The notes beneath the pieces are model-generated. The model worked only from the letters and a program-made list of their open reading frames with translations. It was not told where the DNA came from and searched no databases. Shown in pieces: positions 18,781-28,566 of a stretch of 64,000 nt of DNA. The position numbers and the translations under genes are program-made. Source of the stretch: Blautia wexlerae DSM 19850 (GTDB taxonomy: Bacteria > Bacillota > Clostridia > Lachnospirales > Lachnospiraceae); contig NZ_CP102267.1 in assembly GCF_025148125.1 (NCBI RefSeq), forward strand, positions 3,730,501 through 3,794,500, given 5' to 3'. The number at the start of each line of letters is the position of its first letter. Within the stretch, counting starts at the first letter, position 1.

Positions 18781-20193
18781 TTAACCCACCTTTCTTTTCA
18801 CAAACTTGTTGATAATTCCTCTCAGAATAGTGGTCCAATAATTGGCATAAATAATCATAGCAATTACTAGAAGTATAATCTGGATTGTTATGCCAACATA
18901 ATTATCAATAAACATTATTAGCGATGAACTTAGTAATAAAATAGTCCCCATGATGAATTCATTATTTTTAATATTAAAACGTATATACTTACGAGTATGA
19001 AAATATCTAAACAAGAATACAACAATATAACTAATACATGTAGCAATAGCAGCACCATATACTCGGAATTTTGGAATCAAAAGAAAATTCAAGCCAATGT
19101 TTACTACCGCTCCAATAGTTGCCGAAATTAAAAATCCTTTACTATCTTTATGAACATTATAAGTTGTTGACATAAACGTGCCTAACGTCAAATACACACA
19201 ACCAATCACTAAAAAAGGTGTATATTTCCAGGCAACATAATATGATTTCTCTACATAAATACTTAGAAATGGCTTCATAATTGTAATCAGACCAATTCCC
19301 ATTAGCATTGCTATTGAAATTAATGATTTAAAAACGCCATTATTATATTCACTCTCATCTTCGGCACCATTCTCCCTAATAGCGGAATATCCCCATGCTT
19401 GGTTAAAAATCCCTGTTAAAGTCGAAATGAGTGTTGGCAATTTATATGAAATTGCGTAAATACCATTAGCTGCACTTCCAACCATAGCTGTAACCATAAC
19501 TCGATCTGATGAATTCATAATCCACCACATAAACGTATTAGGAATTAAAAAAGCCGAAAAGCTCACCATTTCTTTCATTTTCGCTGTGTTTATTCTTGTT
19601 TTTGTATATCCTTTAAAACTTTTTCCAACTACCGCCGCATACACTGCAGTTACAATATTTGCAAAAATAAATGCAGAAATGTATCCACGAACTCCCCAAT
19701 CAAAAACAACCAAAAACAAAATGTTAAACAACGCTGATGTCAGAGTAAGAATTACACTTCCAATAGAATACTGAAGCAATAACTCTTTACCTCGTAAATC
19801 ATACAAAAATACAGTACTAGCACCAATTGAAACATTATATATAAAAATATATATGCAGTACTCTCTAATAGGTGCAAACAAACTATACACAGGAATAAGT
19901 AATACGCCTAAAATGATAGAGATTTCAAAAATTCTAATACCAATCTTTGTAATTACCGCTCTATCGGCATCCTTATCCAGACTAAACCTCATTATTGCTT
20001 CAGAAATGTTTAAAATTAAGACCGGTGCAATCACTGCGCATAATGTGGTGATAAGATCTGCCACTCCATACTCTTCAGTTCGTAAAACACTTGTATAAAG
20101 AGGTACCAAGAAGAAGGCAATAAATTTTGATCCAAAATTGCCTATTGTAAATATCAGCGTATTTTTTGCCAAATATCTATTTCGTGATTCCAC
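18781..20193 (-). CDS. Oligosaccharide flippase (Wzx/MATE-like, MVF superfamily)
   Basis: 470-residue membrane protein with about twelve to fourteen helices, starting RNRYLAKNTLIFTIGNFGSK, the usual start of Wzx flippases, and an EEYGVADLITTL motif after the first helix. It moves undecaprenyl-linked repeat units across the membrane. A GTG start is supported by GGAGGTAAGTGT. Presence of both Wzx- and Wzy-like proteins points to the Wzx/Wzy-dependent assembly route rather than an ABC export route. Confidence 0.88.
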   Translation of the reverse strand: MESRNRYLAKNTLIFTIGNFGSKFIAFFLVPLYTSVLRTEEYGVADLITTLCAVIAPVLILNISEAIMRFSLDKDADRAVITKIGIRIFEISIILGVLLIPVYSLFAPIREYCIYIFIYNVSIGASTVFLYDLRGKELLLQYSIGSVILTLTSALFNILFLVVFDWGVRGYISAFIFANIVTAVYAAVVGKSFKGYTKTRINTAKMKEMVSFSAFLIPNTFMWWIMNSSDRVMVTAMVGSAANGIYAISYKLPTLISTLTGIFNQAWGYSAIRENGAEDESEYNNGVFKSLISIAMLMGIGLITIMKPFLSIYVEKSYYVAWKYTPFLVIGCVYLTLGTFMSTTYNVHKDSKGFLISATIGAVVNIGLNFLLIPKFRVYGAAIATCISYIVVFLFRYFHTRKYIRFNIKNNEFIMGTILLLSSSLIMFIDNYVGITIQIILLVIAMIIYANYWTTILRGIINKFVKRKVG

Positions 20194-20216
20194 ACACTTA
20201 CCTCCTTATTCCCGTC

Positions 20217-21380
20217 TTACAAATTAATTTTTCCCTCAATTGCATCCAGTAGCAAACCAAGCGATTGCGTTCTTAAATCTTCTCTATATTCATTTACTCT
20301 CGTATAATCTATTCTCTTATGCAAATCCAAAGAGTCAATGTCATCTATTTTTACAAAGCGCTCTACTAACGCTTCATTACTTAATATGCTTATAAGACGT
20401 TCATCGTTTTTATACTGCCCATTATCCATATGAGTATTAAGTGTCAAAAATTCTTTATTAAAAATAATAGAGAATGCGGTACCGTGAAATGAATCTGTTA
20501 TTATAAAATCCGAATAGTAAATATAATTCAGAAAATCTTTAGGCCCTGTATGCTGTAAGTCAACTTTAACACCATTACGGCTATATTTAACAATTCTAAT
20601 CATATCCATTTGATTAGTAATCGTATATACCGGTAAGCCTAATTTTTCAGATACCTTTTTAGCTACTTGTATTCCTTCCATTTTTGTCCACATATTATAC
20701 AAGAATATGTAGCGCTCATCCTTAATTCTATCTCCAAGTAACGAAGTATACATCTCTTTGTCCAATAATAATGTTGGATCCAAGGTATTATAAATCTTCA
20801 TATTATAATTTAAAAATGAAGATAATTTCTCTACTCCGCTTTGTTCTCTAACCGAAATGAAATCATACTGCCTGAGCCATTTTTCAAGCCAATCTGCCGG
20901 AAATCTTTCATTCACCTGACCATCATTTACACTACAAGCATACGCAATCTTTTTACCATTAAAAGGAAATGGTAGAAAAAAAATAGGATCACAATCTACT
21001 ATGTTTGTATTCCAAACTTGATCACTTCCCGTAATTATCACATCATACTTATCCGCAATGCCTCTGAAATCCGAGTCGTAAAAATACATTTCTTTACTCA
21101 AATGTAAATTTTCTTTTCTAAAACACAAAAACTTATCTCTTTGCATAGATACTTTTCTTTTAAAAGAAAGAATTCTTTTAAGCTTCCTTTTAAATCCTTT
21201 AGCATCTTTTAAGCTTGTTTCATATAAATGCCTTAGTTCTTTGGGTTCGTAATCAATAATTTCAGAATCATACCCATTCATCTTCAAGGTATTCTGTAAA
21301 GCCCATGCTTGTAGAACAGACCCATAATTTATGGCCTTGTGAAAAGTTAATATTCCAATCTTGGCAGTCTTCTTATCCAT
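20217..21380 (-). CDS. Polysaccharide pyruvyl transferase family protein
   Basis: 387 residues. Family blocks are visible: TFHKAINYGSVLQAWALQNT near the N-terminus, DVIITGSDQVWN in the middle and FIITDSFHGTAFSIIFNKEF near the C-terminus (the conserved DSFHG). It should transfer pyruvate from phosphoenolpyruvate to a sugar as an acidic ketal, giving the EPS a negative charge. Some family members act in teichoic acid-like or secondary cell wall polymers, so EPS as target rests on its operon position. Confidence 0.85.
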   Translation of the reverse strand: MDKKTAKIGILTFHKAINYGSVLQAWALQNTLKMNGYDSEIIDYEPKELRHLYETSLKDAKGFKRKLKRILSFKRKVSMQRDKFLCFRKENLHLSKEMYFYDSDFRGIADKYDVIITGSDQVWNTNIVDCDPIFFLPFPFNGKKIAYACSVNDGQVNERFPADWLEKWLRQYDFISVREQSGVEKLSSFLNYNMKIYNTLDPTLLLDKEMYTSLLGDRIKDERYIFLYNMWTKMEGIQVAKKVSEKLGLPVYTITNQMDMIRIVKYSRNGVKVDLQHTGPKDFLNYIYYSDFIITDSFHGTAFSIIFNKEFLTLNTHMDNGQYKNDERLISILSNEALVERFVKIDDIDSLDLHKRIDYTRVNEYREDLRTQSLGLLLDAIEGKINL

Positions 21381-21395
21381 TCTTTCACCTTACTT

Positions 21396-22355
21396 CTAAA
21401 CTTTTAATCGTTTTTTTAATAAACAACATACAAAATTAAATAGATGGACCGAGATAGTGTACATATGGTACATAATCTTATACGTTCCACCAAATATTTG
21501 TCTAACTTCCTTTGAGCCTAATATAACATTTGAGGCATTTGCATATGTAGGATTACTTGGCTCATACGGGCAGTAAATACAATATTGTAATGCATCAGCA
21601 AATAACTCTTCTCTCACAAGTTTAGCCGCTTCATAATTATGTTCTATCAAAAAATTATACTGTTCAAATCTCTGCTCGAATTCATCAGTAACATGCTTTT
21701 TAGTGATCGTATGCGTAATACTGTTATCTGATTGATAGTAATAATACAATTTTGTTTCCAATAAACAGATTTGCGAAGCTCTATCAATAACTTTATAAGT
21801 AGTCGCTAAATCTTCATAAACTCTACCTTCTGGATACTTAATATCATTAAACAAACTTCTCTTGTAAAACTTGTTCCATGAAAAGTTTCCAATATTAGGG
21901 TCGGATAAAAGCCCCATGGCCTCATCTTTGTTTAACAGACGAGATACACTTTCCACAACACTACATTTAATCTGTTCACCGTCTTTAAACTTAGTAAACC
22001 CAAACATAACAATATCCGCTTTGTTTTTCACTGCACAATCATGTACTTTTTCACATAATTCATAATCAATATAATCATCACTATCAACAAAAAGAATCCA
22101 ATCACCAGTTGCATTAGATAATCCAACATTTCTTGCCTTAGATAATCCTCCATTCTTCTGGTGAATAACTTTGATTCTTGCATCATTTCTCATATATTCA
22201 TCGCATATTTCAGGGCACCTATCCGGAGAACCATCTTCTACTAATATTATTTCCAGATTTGAATATGTTTGATTAATTATTGATTGTATGCAACGTGCTA
22301 TAGTATCTTCCACTTTGTAAGCAGGCATAATAATACTTATCTTGTCTTTTCCCAT
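21396..22355 (-). CDS. Glycosyltransferase family 2
   Basis: 319 residues with a canonical GT2 core: SIIMPAYKVEDTIARCIQSI, ILVEDGSPDRCPEICDEYMR, the GGLSKARNVGLSNATGDWIL block, FVDSDDYIDYE (DxD) and a later WNKFYKRSLF and VYEDLATTYKVI, as seen in EpsJ/CpsJ-like enzymes. A membrane-interacting C-terminus (HLFNFVCCLLKKR) suggests peripheral membrane attachment. Donor and acceptor unknown. Confidence 0.88.
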   Translation of the reverse strand: MGKDKISIIMPAYKVEDTIARCIQSIINQTYSNLEIILVEDGSPDRCPEICDEYMRNDARIKVIHQKNGGLSKARNVGLSNATGDWILFVDSDDYIDYELCEKVHDCAVKNKADIVMFGFTKFKDGEQIKCSVVESVSRLLNKDEAMGLLSDPNIGNFSWNKFYKRSLFNDIKYPEGRVYEDLATTYKVIDRASQICLLETKLYYYYQSDNSITHTITKKHVTDEFEQRFEQYNFLIEHNYEAAKLVREELFADALQYCIYCPYEPSNPTYANASNVILGSKEVRQIFGGTYKIMYHMYTISVHLFNFVCCLLKKRLKV

Positions 22356-22394
22356 AAAAATCCCCTCTTCATTTTTCTAATATACAATTTTTTA

Positions 22395-23498
22395 TCATTC
22401 TAATGCATTAAAATACTTTGACATTTTTCCAACCTCTACATCAATATCAAAACATTTGGCTCTAAACCTTTCCTTTATAATAGAGTGTTCACATCTCACT
22501 TCTCCAATTGACTGTTCAATTGCATGACACCACTCCTCTACAGAGTTATCTAAACTAATTCTTATAACATTTGAATTAATAAGTCCTTCATCATTAATTG
22601 CATTTGTAGACGCAATAATAGGAATTCCATTTGCTTGAGCTTCTAATCCAACAATACTTAGCCCCTCAAATCTTGAAGGAAAAACAAACACATCAAATGC
22701 ACTCAGCCAACCGCCAATATCTTTTTGCTCTCCTGCAAAGATTACATACTTTTCTAATCCCATTTGAGAAATCTCTCTAACAAGCATCTCCTTATCAGGA
22801 CCGGAACCAATTAAAACCAATCTATATGATTCATCCTTTTGAATTAACTGATACATAATTACCAACAATTGACTTTGATTTTTTTGAAAATGCAGCCTTC
22901 CTATATGACCTATTACTTTGCATCCGTCTAAATCATATTCTTTACGAATATTTTCGCGCTTTAATTGATCAAATTCATACTTGTCAACATTTATAGCATT
23001 GTTTATAACTGTAGATGGGAGCTTATTTGGATAGAACCATTTTGCCGCACCGCTAGAACATGCCCAAAACTCTGTAGCTATTTTACCAATAAAATACTTA
23101 TTCTTCGTGTGTAATATTTTCTGTAATAATCCACCCATATTACTTGAATTGTGGCTGTGAACAATAATATGTTTAATCCCAGATTTTCTAGCAATTTTTA
23201 AGAAATCCACATTCATCAATGAATTTAAATTTGCCCAAACTGCTACGTATTCTTTAGAATACGTCTTGAAAAAATCTTTTAGTTGTTTTTTATGTAAAAA
23301 CATATTTTTACTTTTAGGAACAACATAGTACACATTTCCCTGTTTTTCAATCTCTTCCGAATAAGCAATCTTATTTTCTGACGGGCATAAAAAATCAAAT
23401 TGTATACCTGTCATATTCTTGTTTAAACAGTAATTTATAAGAAAAGACTCTACACCACCTGGCGTACTAGTCATTCCAATAACTAGAATTTTTTTCAT
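22395..23498 (-). CDS. Glycosyltransferase family 4 (GT-B fold)
   Basis: 367 residues. The N-terminal Rossmann start is KILVIGMTSTPGGVESFLIN, resembling EpsF/CapM-type enzymes. The C-terminal donor domain has VIGHIGRLHFQKNQSQLL and the retaining E-x7-E element in FPSRFEGLSIVGLEAQANG. It probably adds one sugar of the EPS repeat unit with retention of configuration. Start ATG at 23498; the upstream GT2 gene ends 14 bases before it. Confidence 0.88.
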   Translation of the reverse strand: MKKILVIGMTSTPGGVESFLINYCLNKNMTGIQFDFLCPSENKIAYSEEIEKQGNVYYVVPKSKNMFLHKKQLKDFFKTYSKEYVAVWANLNSLMNVDFLKIARKSGIKHIIVHSHNSSNMGGLLQKILHTKNKYFIGKIATEFWACSSGAAKWFYPNKLPSTVINNAINVDKYEFDQLKRENIRKEYDLDGCKVIGHIGRLHFQKNQSQLLVIMYQLIQKDESYRLVLIGSGPDKEMLVREISQMGLEKYVIFAGEQKDIGGWLSAFDVFVFPSRFEGLSIVGLEAQANGIPIIASTNAINDEGLINSNVIRISLDNSVEEWCHAIEQSIGEVRCEHSIIKERFRAKCFDIDVEVGKMSKYFNALE

Positions 23499-23511
23499 AG
23501 GTAATCTCCGA

Positions 23512-24477
23512 TCATATGCATACCCATATTAGGAGAATCTTTCTGCTAACTGACATTTTCCAAAACAATAACTTCTTAAAATTTTGACGCACTATTTTTT
23601 TCATTTTGGCAAACTCACAAGTAAGATTCACGTCTGCCTTGTCATATCCGCATAGTTTCATTTTTCCTAATATTGTAAAATTTGCTCTTGCATAATTTAT
23701 CTGTGAATACTCTGCAAGTTCAGGCCATTTCTTTTTTACATCTTTATGAATTCTCTCAAAGGCATCAATGTACTCTAAGTCTCTCTTAGATACGCTTTTT
23801 CTTGTTACACCTTCCTGGTTCTGAAAATAATTATATAATTTCTTATCAATTTTCACGACTTTCTCGCAATGAGTATAAAAATAATACGACGCCATCACAT
23901 CTTCAGAAATCGTACCTTCAACAAATTTAAATTGATCTAGAACTTTTCTTTTAATTAGCTTAGTATAAATACCATAATTACTTTCCCCGCCATGTATTCT
24001 AAAAAAATTTTCAAGCGTTTGTGTTTGCGATTGCAAATAGACTGATACATTCTTTTCTCCGTCGGTAGGAATTTCCTTTCTTCCATCTGTTCGAGTTGTT
24101 TTACATTCAGCGATATCAGCTTCTGGATATTTCTTGATTGCGTTAATTAATGTTTCATACATATTTAACTGAATCCAATCATCGCTATCAACGAATCCAA
24201 TCAATTCACCATTTGCAATTGCCAATCCAGCATTTCTTGCAGCACCCGCACCTGCGTTCTTTTGATGTATAACAACAACTCTATCATCCTTTGCTTTCCA
24301 TTCATCGCACATGCTTGAAGATCTGTCTTTAGAACCGTCATCAATTAATATAACTTCTATGTTCTTGTATGTTTGATTTAAGACTGATTCCATACATCTT
24401 CCTAAATACTGCTCGACATTATACACAGGAATAATGATACTTATCTTAGGATCTGGACCTAATATTGATTTGTTCAT
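23512..24477 (-). CDS. Glycosyltransferase family 2
   Basis: 321 residues with SIIIPVYNVEQYLGRCMESV, ILIDDGSKDRSSSMCDEWKA, AGAGAARNAGLAIANGELIG and FVDSDDWIQLNMYE (DxD) in the usual order, then ISEDVMASYYFYTHCEKVV in the acceptor half. It is one of three GT2 enzymes in the operon; together with two GT4 domains this suggests a repeat unit of roughly five sugars plus the primed one (inference). A hydrophobic extreme C-terminus follows a basic stretch. Confidence 0.88.
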   Translation of the reverse strand: MNKSILGPDPKISIIIPVYNVEQYLGRCMESVLNQTYKNIEVILIDDGSKDRSSSMCDEWKAKDDRVVVIHQKNAGAGAARNAGLAIANGELIGFVDSDDWIQLNMYETLINAIKKYPEADIAECKTTRTDGRKEIPTDGEKNVSVYLQSQTQTLENFFRIHGGESNYGIYTKLIKRKVLDQFKFVEGTISEDVMASYYFYTHCEKVVKIDKKLYNYFQNQEGVTRKSVSKRDLEYIDAFERIHKDVKKKWPELAEYSQINYARANFTILGKMKLCGYDKADVNLTCEFAKMKKIVRQNFKKLLFWKMSVSRKILLIWVCI

Positions 24478-24520
24478 AAATATGTTCGCTCCTATTCTAG
24501 AACATCAACTCTATCATCAA

Positions 24521-27500
24521 TTATTTTTTCAAAGATGAAATCAAGTCAATTATCTCCATATACGAAGTTTTTCTATCAAACTTCATTTCCGCTAGCAGTC
24601 GTGCATTATTTCCGTATGATACGCGCATTTCTTCGGACGAGAACATCTTATTAATAGCGTTTGCCAATTCATTTGGGATCTCAGCCGGAACATTTATTCC
24701 AACAACATTATCATTTATTAATGTACAGCACTCTTTATTCTCTAATGTATTAATCATTGGTTTTCCTGCTGCAAGATAATCGCCAACCTTGTTTACAATA
24801 CTTTGAGCAACACCTTTAGCAAACGAATTAATAGTAACATCAGATTTACTTAAATACGCAGCCATGGCAGGATGTGTGACATATCCAAGGAACTCAATAT
24901 TATTGCAATTCAATTTTTTAGCTAATTCTTCGCATTCTACTCTCAACGGACCATCACCTAGGATTTTAAATTTAATTCTCTCATTATCTTTTATCTGACT
25001 TGCAGCTCTAACGACATTATCAATTGCATAACTATGACCAATTGAACCTGTATATATGACCCAAAACTCATTTTCTGGCTTAATAACTTTAGTAATATTG
25101 TTGGCAACTTCTTCATCAAAAGCATTAATATCGGTACCAACATATACTGTTCTATTAGGAATTGATCTTACATTATTTTTCCAAGCTCTAGATGTATACT
25201 CTTCAGATGTACCAACAACTCCATTAGCGTATGCATATGTTTTTTCAGCATCGAAATAATATGGCTTCGTTAGTATTTGGAACGGCTTGCTGAATAACGT
25301 TGACATAGCTTCAGGCCAAAGGTCTTCAATGTCAACTATAAACGGTACATTATGTTTTTTGCAAATTGCTCCCACAGTCTTTCCAATATTATTAGGTGGA
25401 ATCGAACAATAAACGGCTTCATAATCCAGTATTCTTTTCTCCAATTCTTTCGAAACTTTTGCAGAAAACATAATATTGCTGACTTCTCTGCGAGGATCAA
25501 TATTTTTCTTGTAAGATATGCAATCTATATAAATTACATTCAAATCTGTACTAATTGATTTATCTCTCTGTTTTTTCTCATGATGCTCATAGCTACTAGT
25601 ATAAACATCTACATCATAACCATTATCTTTAAAAGTTCTAGCTATTGAATAAAAACGTGATGGACCTGCTTCTTCCGGCAGCCAAAAATACTGTGATGAG
25701 ACAATTGCAATTTTCTTGTTTTTCATTTTCATATTTCCTTCTGTTTTCTGTATGCTTTCTTTTAAGGATGTGGTCTGATAAACAATGCCTTCATAAATAC
25801 TCATTTCATGAGCATAAGTAGAATTTCCGAATGCTTTATTAACGAGCCCACCGATCTTACCAGGCACCTTGCCGCCAAGTAAGACAGCTGGCTTCATAAT
25901 TCCACCAATCAATCTAACCTTTTTACCGGTTACTTCACCGATCTCTTTAACCATCTCACTGGTTTTAGTCCACTCACCATTCTGTGGAATAAGAACAATT
26001 GCATTCTCCTTAACTTCCTTAACCATCATAATCTGGCAAAGAAACTCACATAGATTATCTATATGAAGCATGCTACGTTCATTATCTACATTTGGAAATA
26101 CAGGAAGTTTCTTTGCAAACTTGGCTAAAGTAGGATAATTACCTTTGCTGCCCTTTCCGTAAATCATAGGTGGTCTCAAAACAAAAACATGGAACGAATC
26201 ATCTGCTAATTCTCGTACCGCTGCATCTGCTTGTAGTTTAGAATCACCATAGAAATTTGCAGCAAAAGGAACAGTGTGTTCATCTACAACCTTGCTCTTA
26301 CCATAAGGAGCAGAATCTCCATATACAATCATAGATGACATGAATACGAAATTTTTCACTCCTTCAGCTTTTGCCTTTTCACAAACTTCTACTGCAAGAT
26401 CAGTATTAACTGCGTAGTATTTTGCTTTTGTGGCCTCATCCACGTTTCCAACATCTGCATGAGCGATTCCAGCAACATGATAGATAATATCGTAGGATGA
26501 AAAATTCTTCTCTCTCCACGATCCATCAATCATATCTACCGCATCTACTTTGAGTGCTGGATAATGCTCTGTTGCATAAGTTTGGAATGCTTCTCCAATA
26601 TAAGAACCTGCGCCTGTAATAAGAACTTTCTTCTCAGTTTCTATATCTACTTCAACTGGCTCACCAAAGCCAATGTGGCCAATCAACTCTTCAGAAGTCA
26701 TTCCGTCTGTATAGTGACGACCAACAGTCTGCTTTTTCATCTCGCCAGTTCCTCCTTCGACAACAGAATTATCGCCACCGAAAACATGTAAACTTCCTAA
26801 GAATACCTTAGCATCCATAAGGGGACCCATCTTCTGAGCGTACTCGCCATCAAGTTTAGCCTTCACCGGAATCTCAATTTCATCACGTCCATTAATCTGT
26901 GCCCATCCGGTCAGACCTGGTTTGATGTCATTAGCGCCATATTTATCTCTCTCAGCTGTCAGAAAGTCCTGATTCCAAAGACCTGGACGCGGACCAATCA
27001 CAGACATATTACCAATGAAGATATCCCAAATTTGAGGAAGCTCATCTAAACTGTGTGCTCTGATAAACTTGCCAACCTTTGTTATGTACTGTTCCGGATT
27101 TTCCAACATATGTGTTGGCTTATCGTGTGGTGTGCACATTTTCATACTTCTAAACTTATGCAATTTGAAATATCTCTTGTTTTCTCCCACTCGCTTCTGT
27201 GTGAACAGAACAGGACCTGGATCATCAATTTTGATAGCTATTGAAATTCCTAATAATAATGGACTCAGAACTACAAGTCCGCCAAAAGATAGAACTACAT
27301 CAATTCCTCTCTTAACATACTTTTCATATACACCCGCCTTATGACCAGTTACACCCACTGCTTCAAGATGCCCCCTCATACCATCGGCATTTTCTTTATC
27401 ATTTTCATCCTCAACAAAGATTACCTTTTTGCCCTCCATTGGATTCTTCTGATCTGGCTCATTTTTATACTGACTATTATCTTTTTTTACTTTAGCCACA

Positions 27501-27568
27501 ACAGCTGTAGTTACAAATGCGGTTCCAAGTGTCGCTGCAACAATTCCAACAACTTTTTTCCAGCTCAT
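24521..27568 (-). CDS. Three-domain fusion: sugar-phosphate transferase, SDR epimerase/dehydratase and GT4 glycosyltransferase
   Basis: 1015 residues. Residues 5-27 are a membrane helix. Residues 80-270 are a WcaJ/PglC-type initiating phosphoglycosyl transferase (membrane re-entrant segment near 88-110, VLFTQKRVGENKRYFKLHKF, GNMSVIGPRPGL, GLTGWAQINGRD). Residues 313-600 are an SDR with TGAGSYIG (318-325), SSM at 411-413 and the YGDSK motif (Y440, K444). Residues 613-1015 are a full-length WbuB-like GT4 (YFWLPEEAGPSRFYSIARTF, later KVGDYLAAGKPMI). The first step (lipid priming), nucleotide-sugar modification and the next transfer would be on one chain. At 25732 an internal ATG with AGAAGGAAAT before it could start the GT4 alone, so separate synthesis is possible. 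Confidence 0.85.
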   Translation of the reverse strand: MSWKKVVGIVAATLGTAFVTTAVVAKVKKDNSQYKNEPDQKNPMEGKKVIFVEDENDKENADGMRGHLEAVGVTGHKAGVYEKYVKRGIDVVLSFGGLVVLSPLLLGISIAIKIDDPGPVLFTQKRVGENKRYFKLHKFRSMKMCTPHDKPTHMLENPEQYITKVGKFIRAHSLDELPQIWDIFIGNMSVIGPRPGLWNQDFLTAERDKYGANDIKPGLTGWAQINGRDEIEIPVKAKLDGEYAQKMGPLMDAKVFLGSLHVFGGDNSVVEGGTGEMKKQTVGRHYTDGMTSEELIGHIGFGEPVEVDIETEKKVLITGAGSYIGEAFQTYATEHYPALKVDAVDMIDGSWREKNFSSYDIIYHVAGIAHADVGNVDEATKAKYYAVNTDLAVEVCEKAKAEGVKNFVFMSSMIVYGDSAPYGKSKVVDEHTVPFAANFYGDSKLQADAAVRELADDSFHVFVLRPPMIYGKGSKGNYPTLAKFAKKLPVFPNVDNERSMLHIDNLCEFLCQIMMVKEVKENAIVLIPQNGEWTKTSEMVKEIGEVTGKKVRLIGGIMKPAVLLGGKVPGKIGGLVNKAFGNSTYAHEMSIYEGIVYQTTSLKESIQKTEGNMKMKNKKIAIVSSQYFWLPEEAGPSRFYSIARTFKDNGYDVDVYTSSYEHHEKKQRDKSISTDLNVIYIDCISYKKNIDPRREVSNIMFSAKVSKELEKRILDYEAVYCSIPPNNIGKTVGAICKKHNVPFIVDIEDLWPEAMSTLFSKPFQILTKPYYFDAEKTYAYANGVVGTSEEYTSRAWKNNVRSIPNRTVYVGTDINAFDEEVANNITKVIKPENEFWVIYTGSIGHSYAIDNVVRAASQIKDNERIKFKILGDGPLRVECEELAKKLNCNNIEFLGYVTHPAMAAYLSKSDVTINSFAKGVAQSIVNKVGDYLAAGKPMINTLENKECCTLINDNVVGINVPAEIPNELANAINKMFSSEEMRVSYGNNARLLAEMKFDRKTSYMEIIDLISSLKK

Positions 27569-27625
27569 AATCCTTAAACTCTCCTTAAAAGAAACTTTAC
27601 TAAACTATTTCTTTTTTCATCTAAT

Positions 27626-28096
27626 CTATTTAAATACTGTGCAGCTCTGAACTTTTGTACTTTCTGGTACTTTAGCTCCCACTGCCACAACGGCGTTACA
27701 ATCAATCTGACAAAACTTACCGACAACTGCATTATGGTTAACAACAGCACCGGCACAAATGAAGCTACCATCATTAACAACAGCATTTGAGTTAACAACT
27801 GTATTCGCTTCAATCACACAACCAGTGCCAATAACAGCACTCACACTAACACAAGCCGTGGGGTGAATAAGCGTAACCAAGTTCTTCATTCTTCTTAATA
27901 TCTTCTGTTTGATTTCTGGATTACCAATAGCCACAATTGAGCCATCGTACTCTCCCTCAATTTTCTCAAGATTCTCAACCTTCCCCACTGCAAGTGGGCT
28001 GTTGTCATCTAGAAAATCAACTTTATATCCTTGAGCTTCTGCCATTTCTCTAACCAATAGACCATAGCCTCCAGCTCCAACTATTAATAGTTTCAT
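27626..28096 (-). CDS. NeuD-family sugar O-acyltransferase
   Basis: 156 residues. The N-terminal Rossmann-like PglD_N domain (KLLIVGAGGYGLLVREMAEA) is followed by left-handed beta-helix hexapeptide repeats (HPTACVSVSAVIGTGCVIEA, NSNAVVNDGSFICAGAVVNH). Such enzymes acetylate an amino- or hydroxy-sugar nucleotide. The chain is about 50 residues shorter than typical NeuD/PglD, ending in KVQSCTVFK, so the last coils are missing or shortened. It stands between a degenerate second copy (28190-28543) and the fusion gene. With the 4,6-dehydratase upstream it may belong to a modified-sugar route. Confidence 0.8.
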   Translation of the reverse strand: MKLLIVGAGGYGLLVREMAEAQGYKVDFLDDNSPLAVGKVENLEKIEGEYDGSIVAIGNPEIKQKILRRMKNLVTLIHPTACVSVSAVIGTGCVIEANTVVNSNAVVNDGSFICAGAVVNHNAVVGKFCQIDCNAVVAVGAKVPESTKVQSCTVFK

Positions 28097-28189
28097 TTTT
28101 CTTTTGCACTCCTCAACAAAGCAATTATGCCCCTATCAAACATCCGATAGTGTTGCCTATCACATCGTCTGTTTCAAATAGCCCTCTAC

Positions 28190-28543
28190 TAAAAACAAAC
28201 GCTTATAATGCCCCCTGCCATAATGGTTGAATGTACATTCACAATTGCTTTAGGCTCAATAATAACTCCTTCCTGTATTTCGCAAGTTCTACTAACATAA
28301 GCGGATGGATGTATCAGAACAGGTATAGTAAATCCTATCTCTTTGATTTTTCTAATAACTGTTCTCTTAATTTGTTATTGCCAATACCTATAAAGGCATC
28401 TGCATATTCTTCTTTAAAATTTTCTAAATCAGAAATTCTTTCAATAGCTTTCTCACTATTATCGTATATCCACAATCCTCTGTGACTTCTGAAACAACCT
28501 GTCCATGACCGCCCGCACCGATTATTAAAAGTTTTCTTTTCAT
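28190..28543 (-). pseudogene. Degenerate second NeuD-like acyltransferase
   Basis: Starts with ATG at 28543 and MKRKLLIIGAGGHGQVVSEV, the same fold start as the neighbouring intact gene. The homologous reading then jumps frame to DNSEKAIERISDLENFKEEY and again to EIGFTIPVLIHPSAYVSRTC. At least two frameshifts and loss of the C-terminal repeats make it non-functional. The remaining DNA down to 28097 has no open frame. The intact copy probably replaced it. Confidence 0.75.
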
Positions 28544-28566
28544 AAACATTCCCTATCATTTTTCTT

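Noticed and set aside
27574..27813. Leftward 79-codon frame overlapping the NeuD gene
   Set aside because: Out-of-frame reading of the hexapeptide-repeat gene; hydrophobic composition comes from the frame shift.
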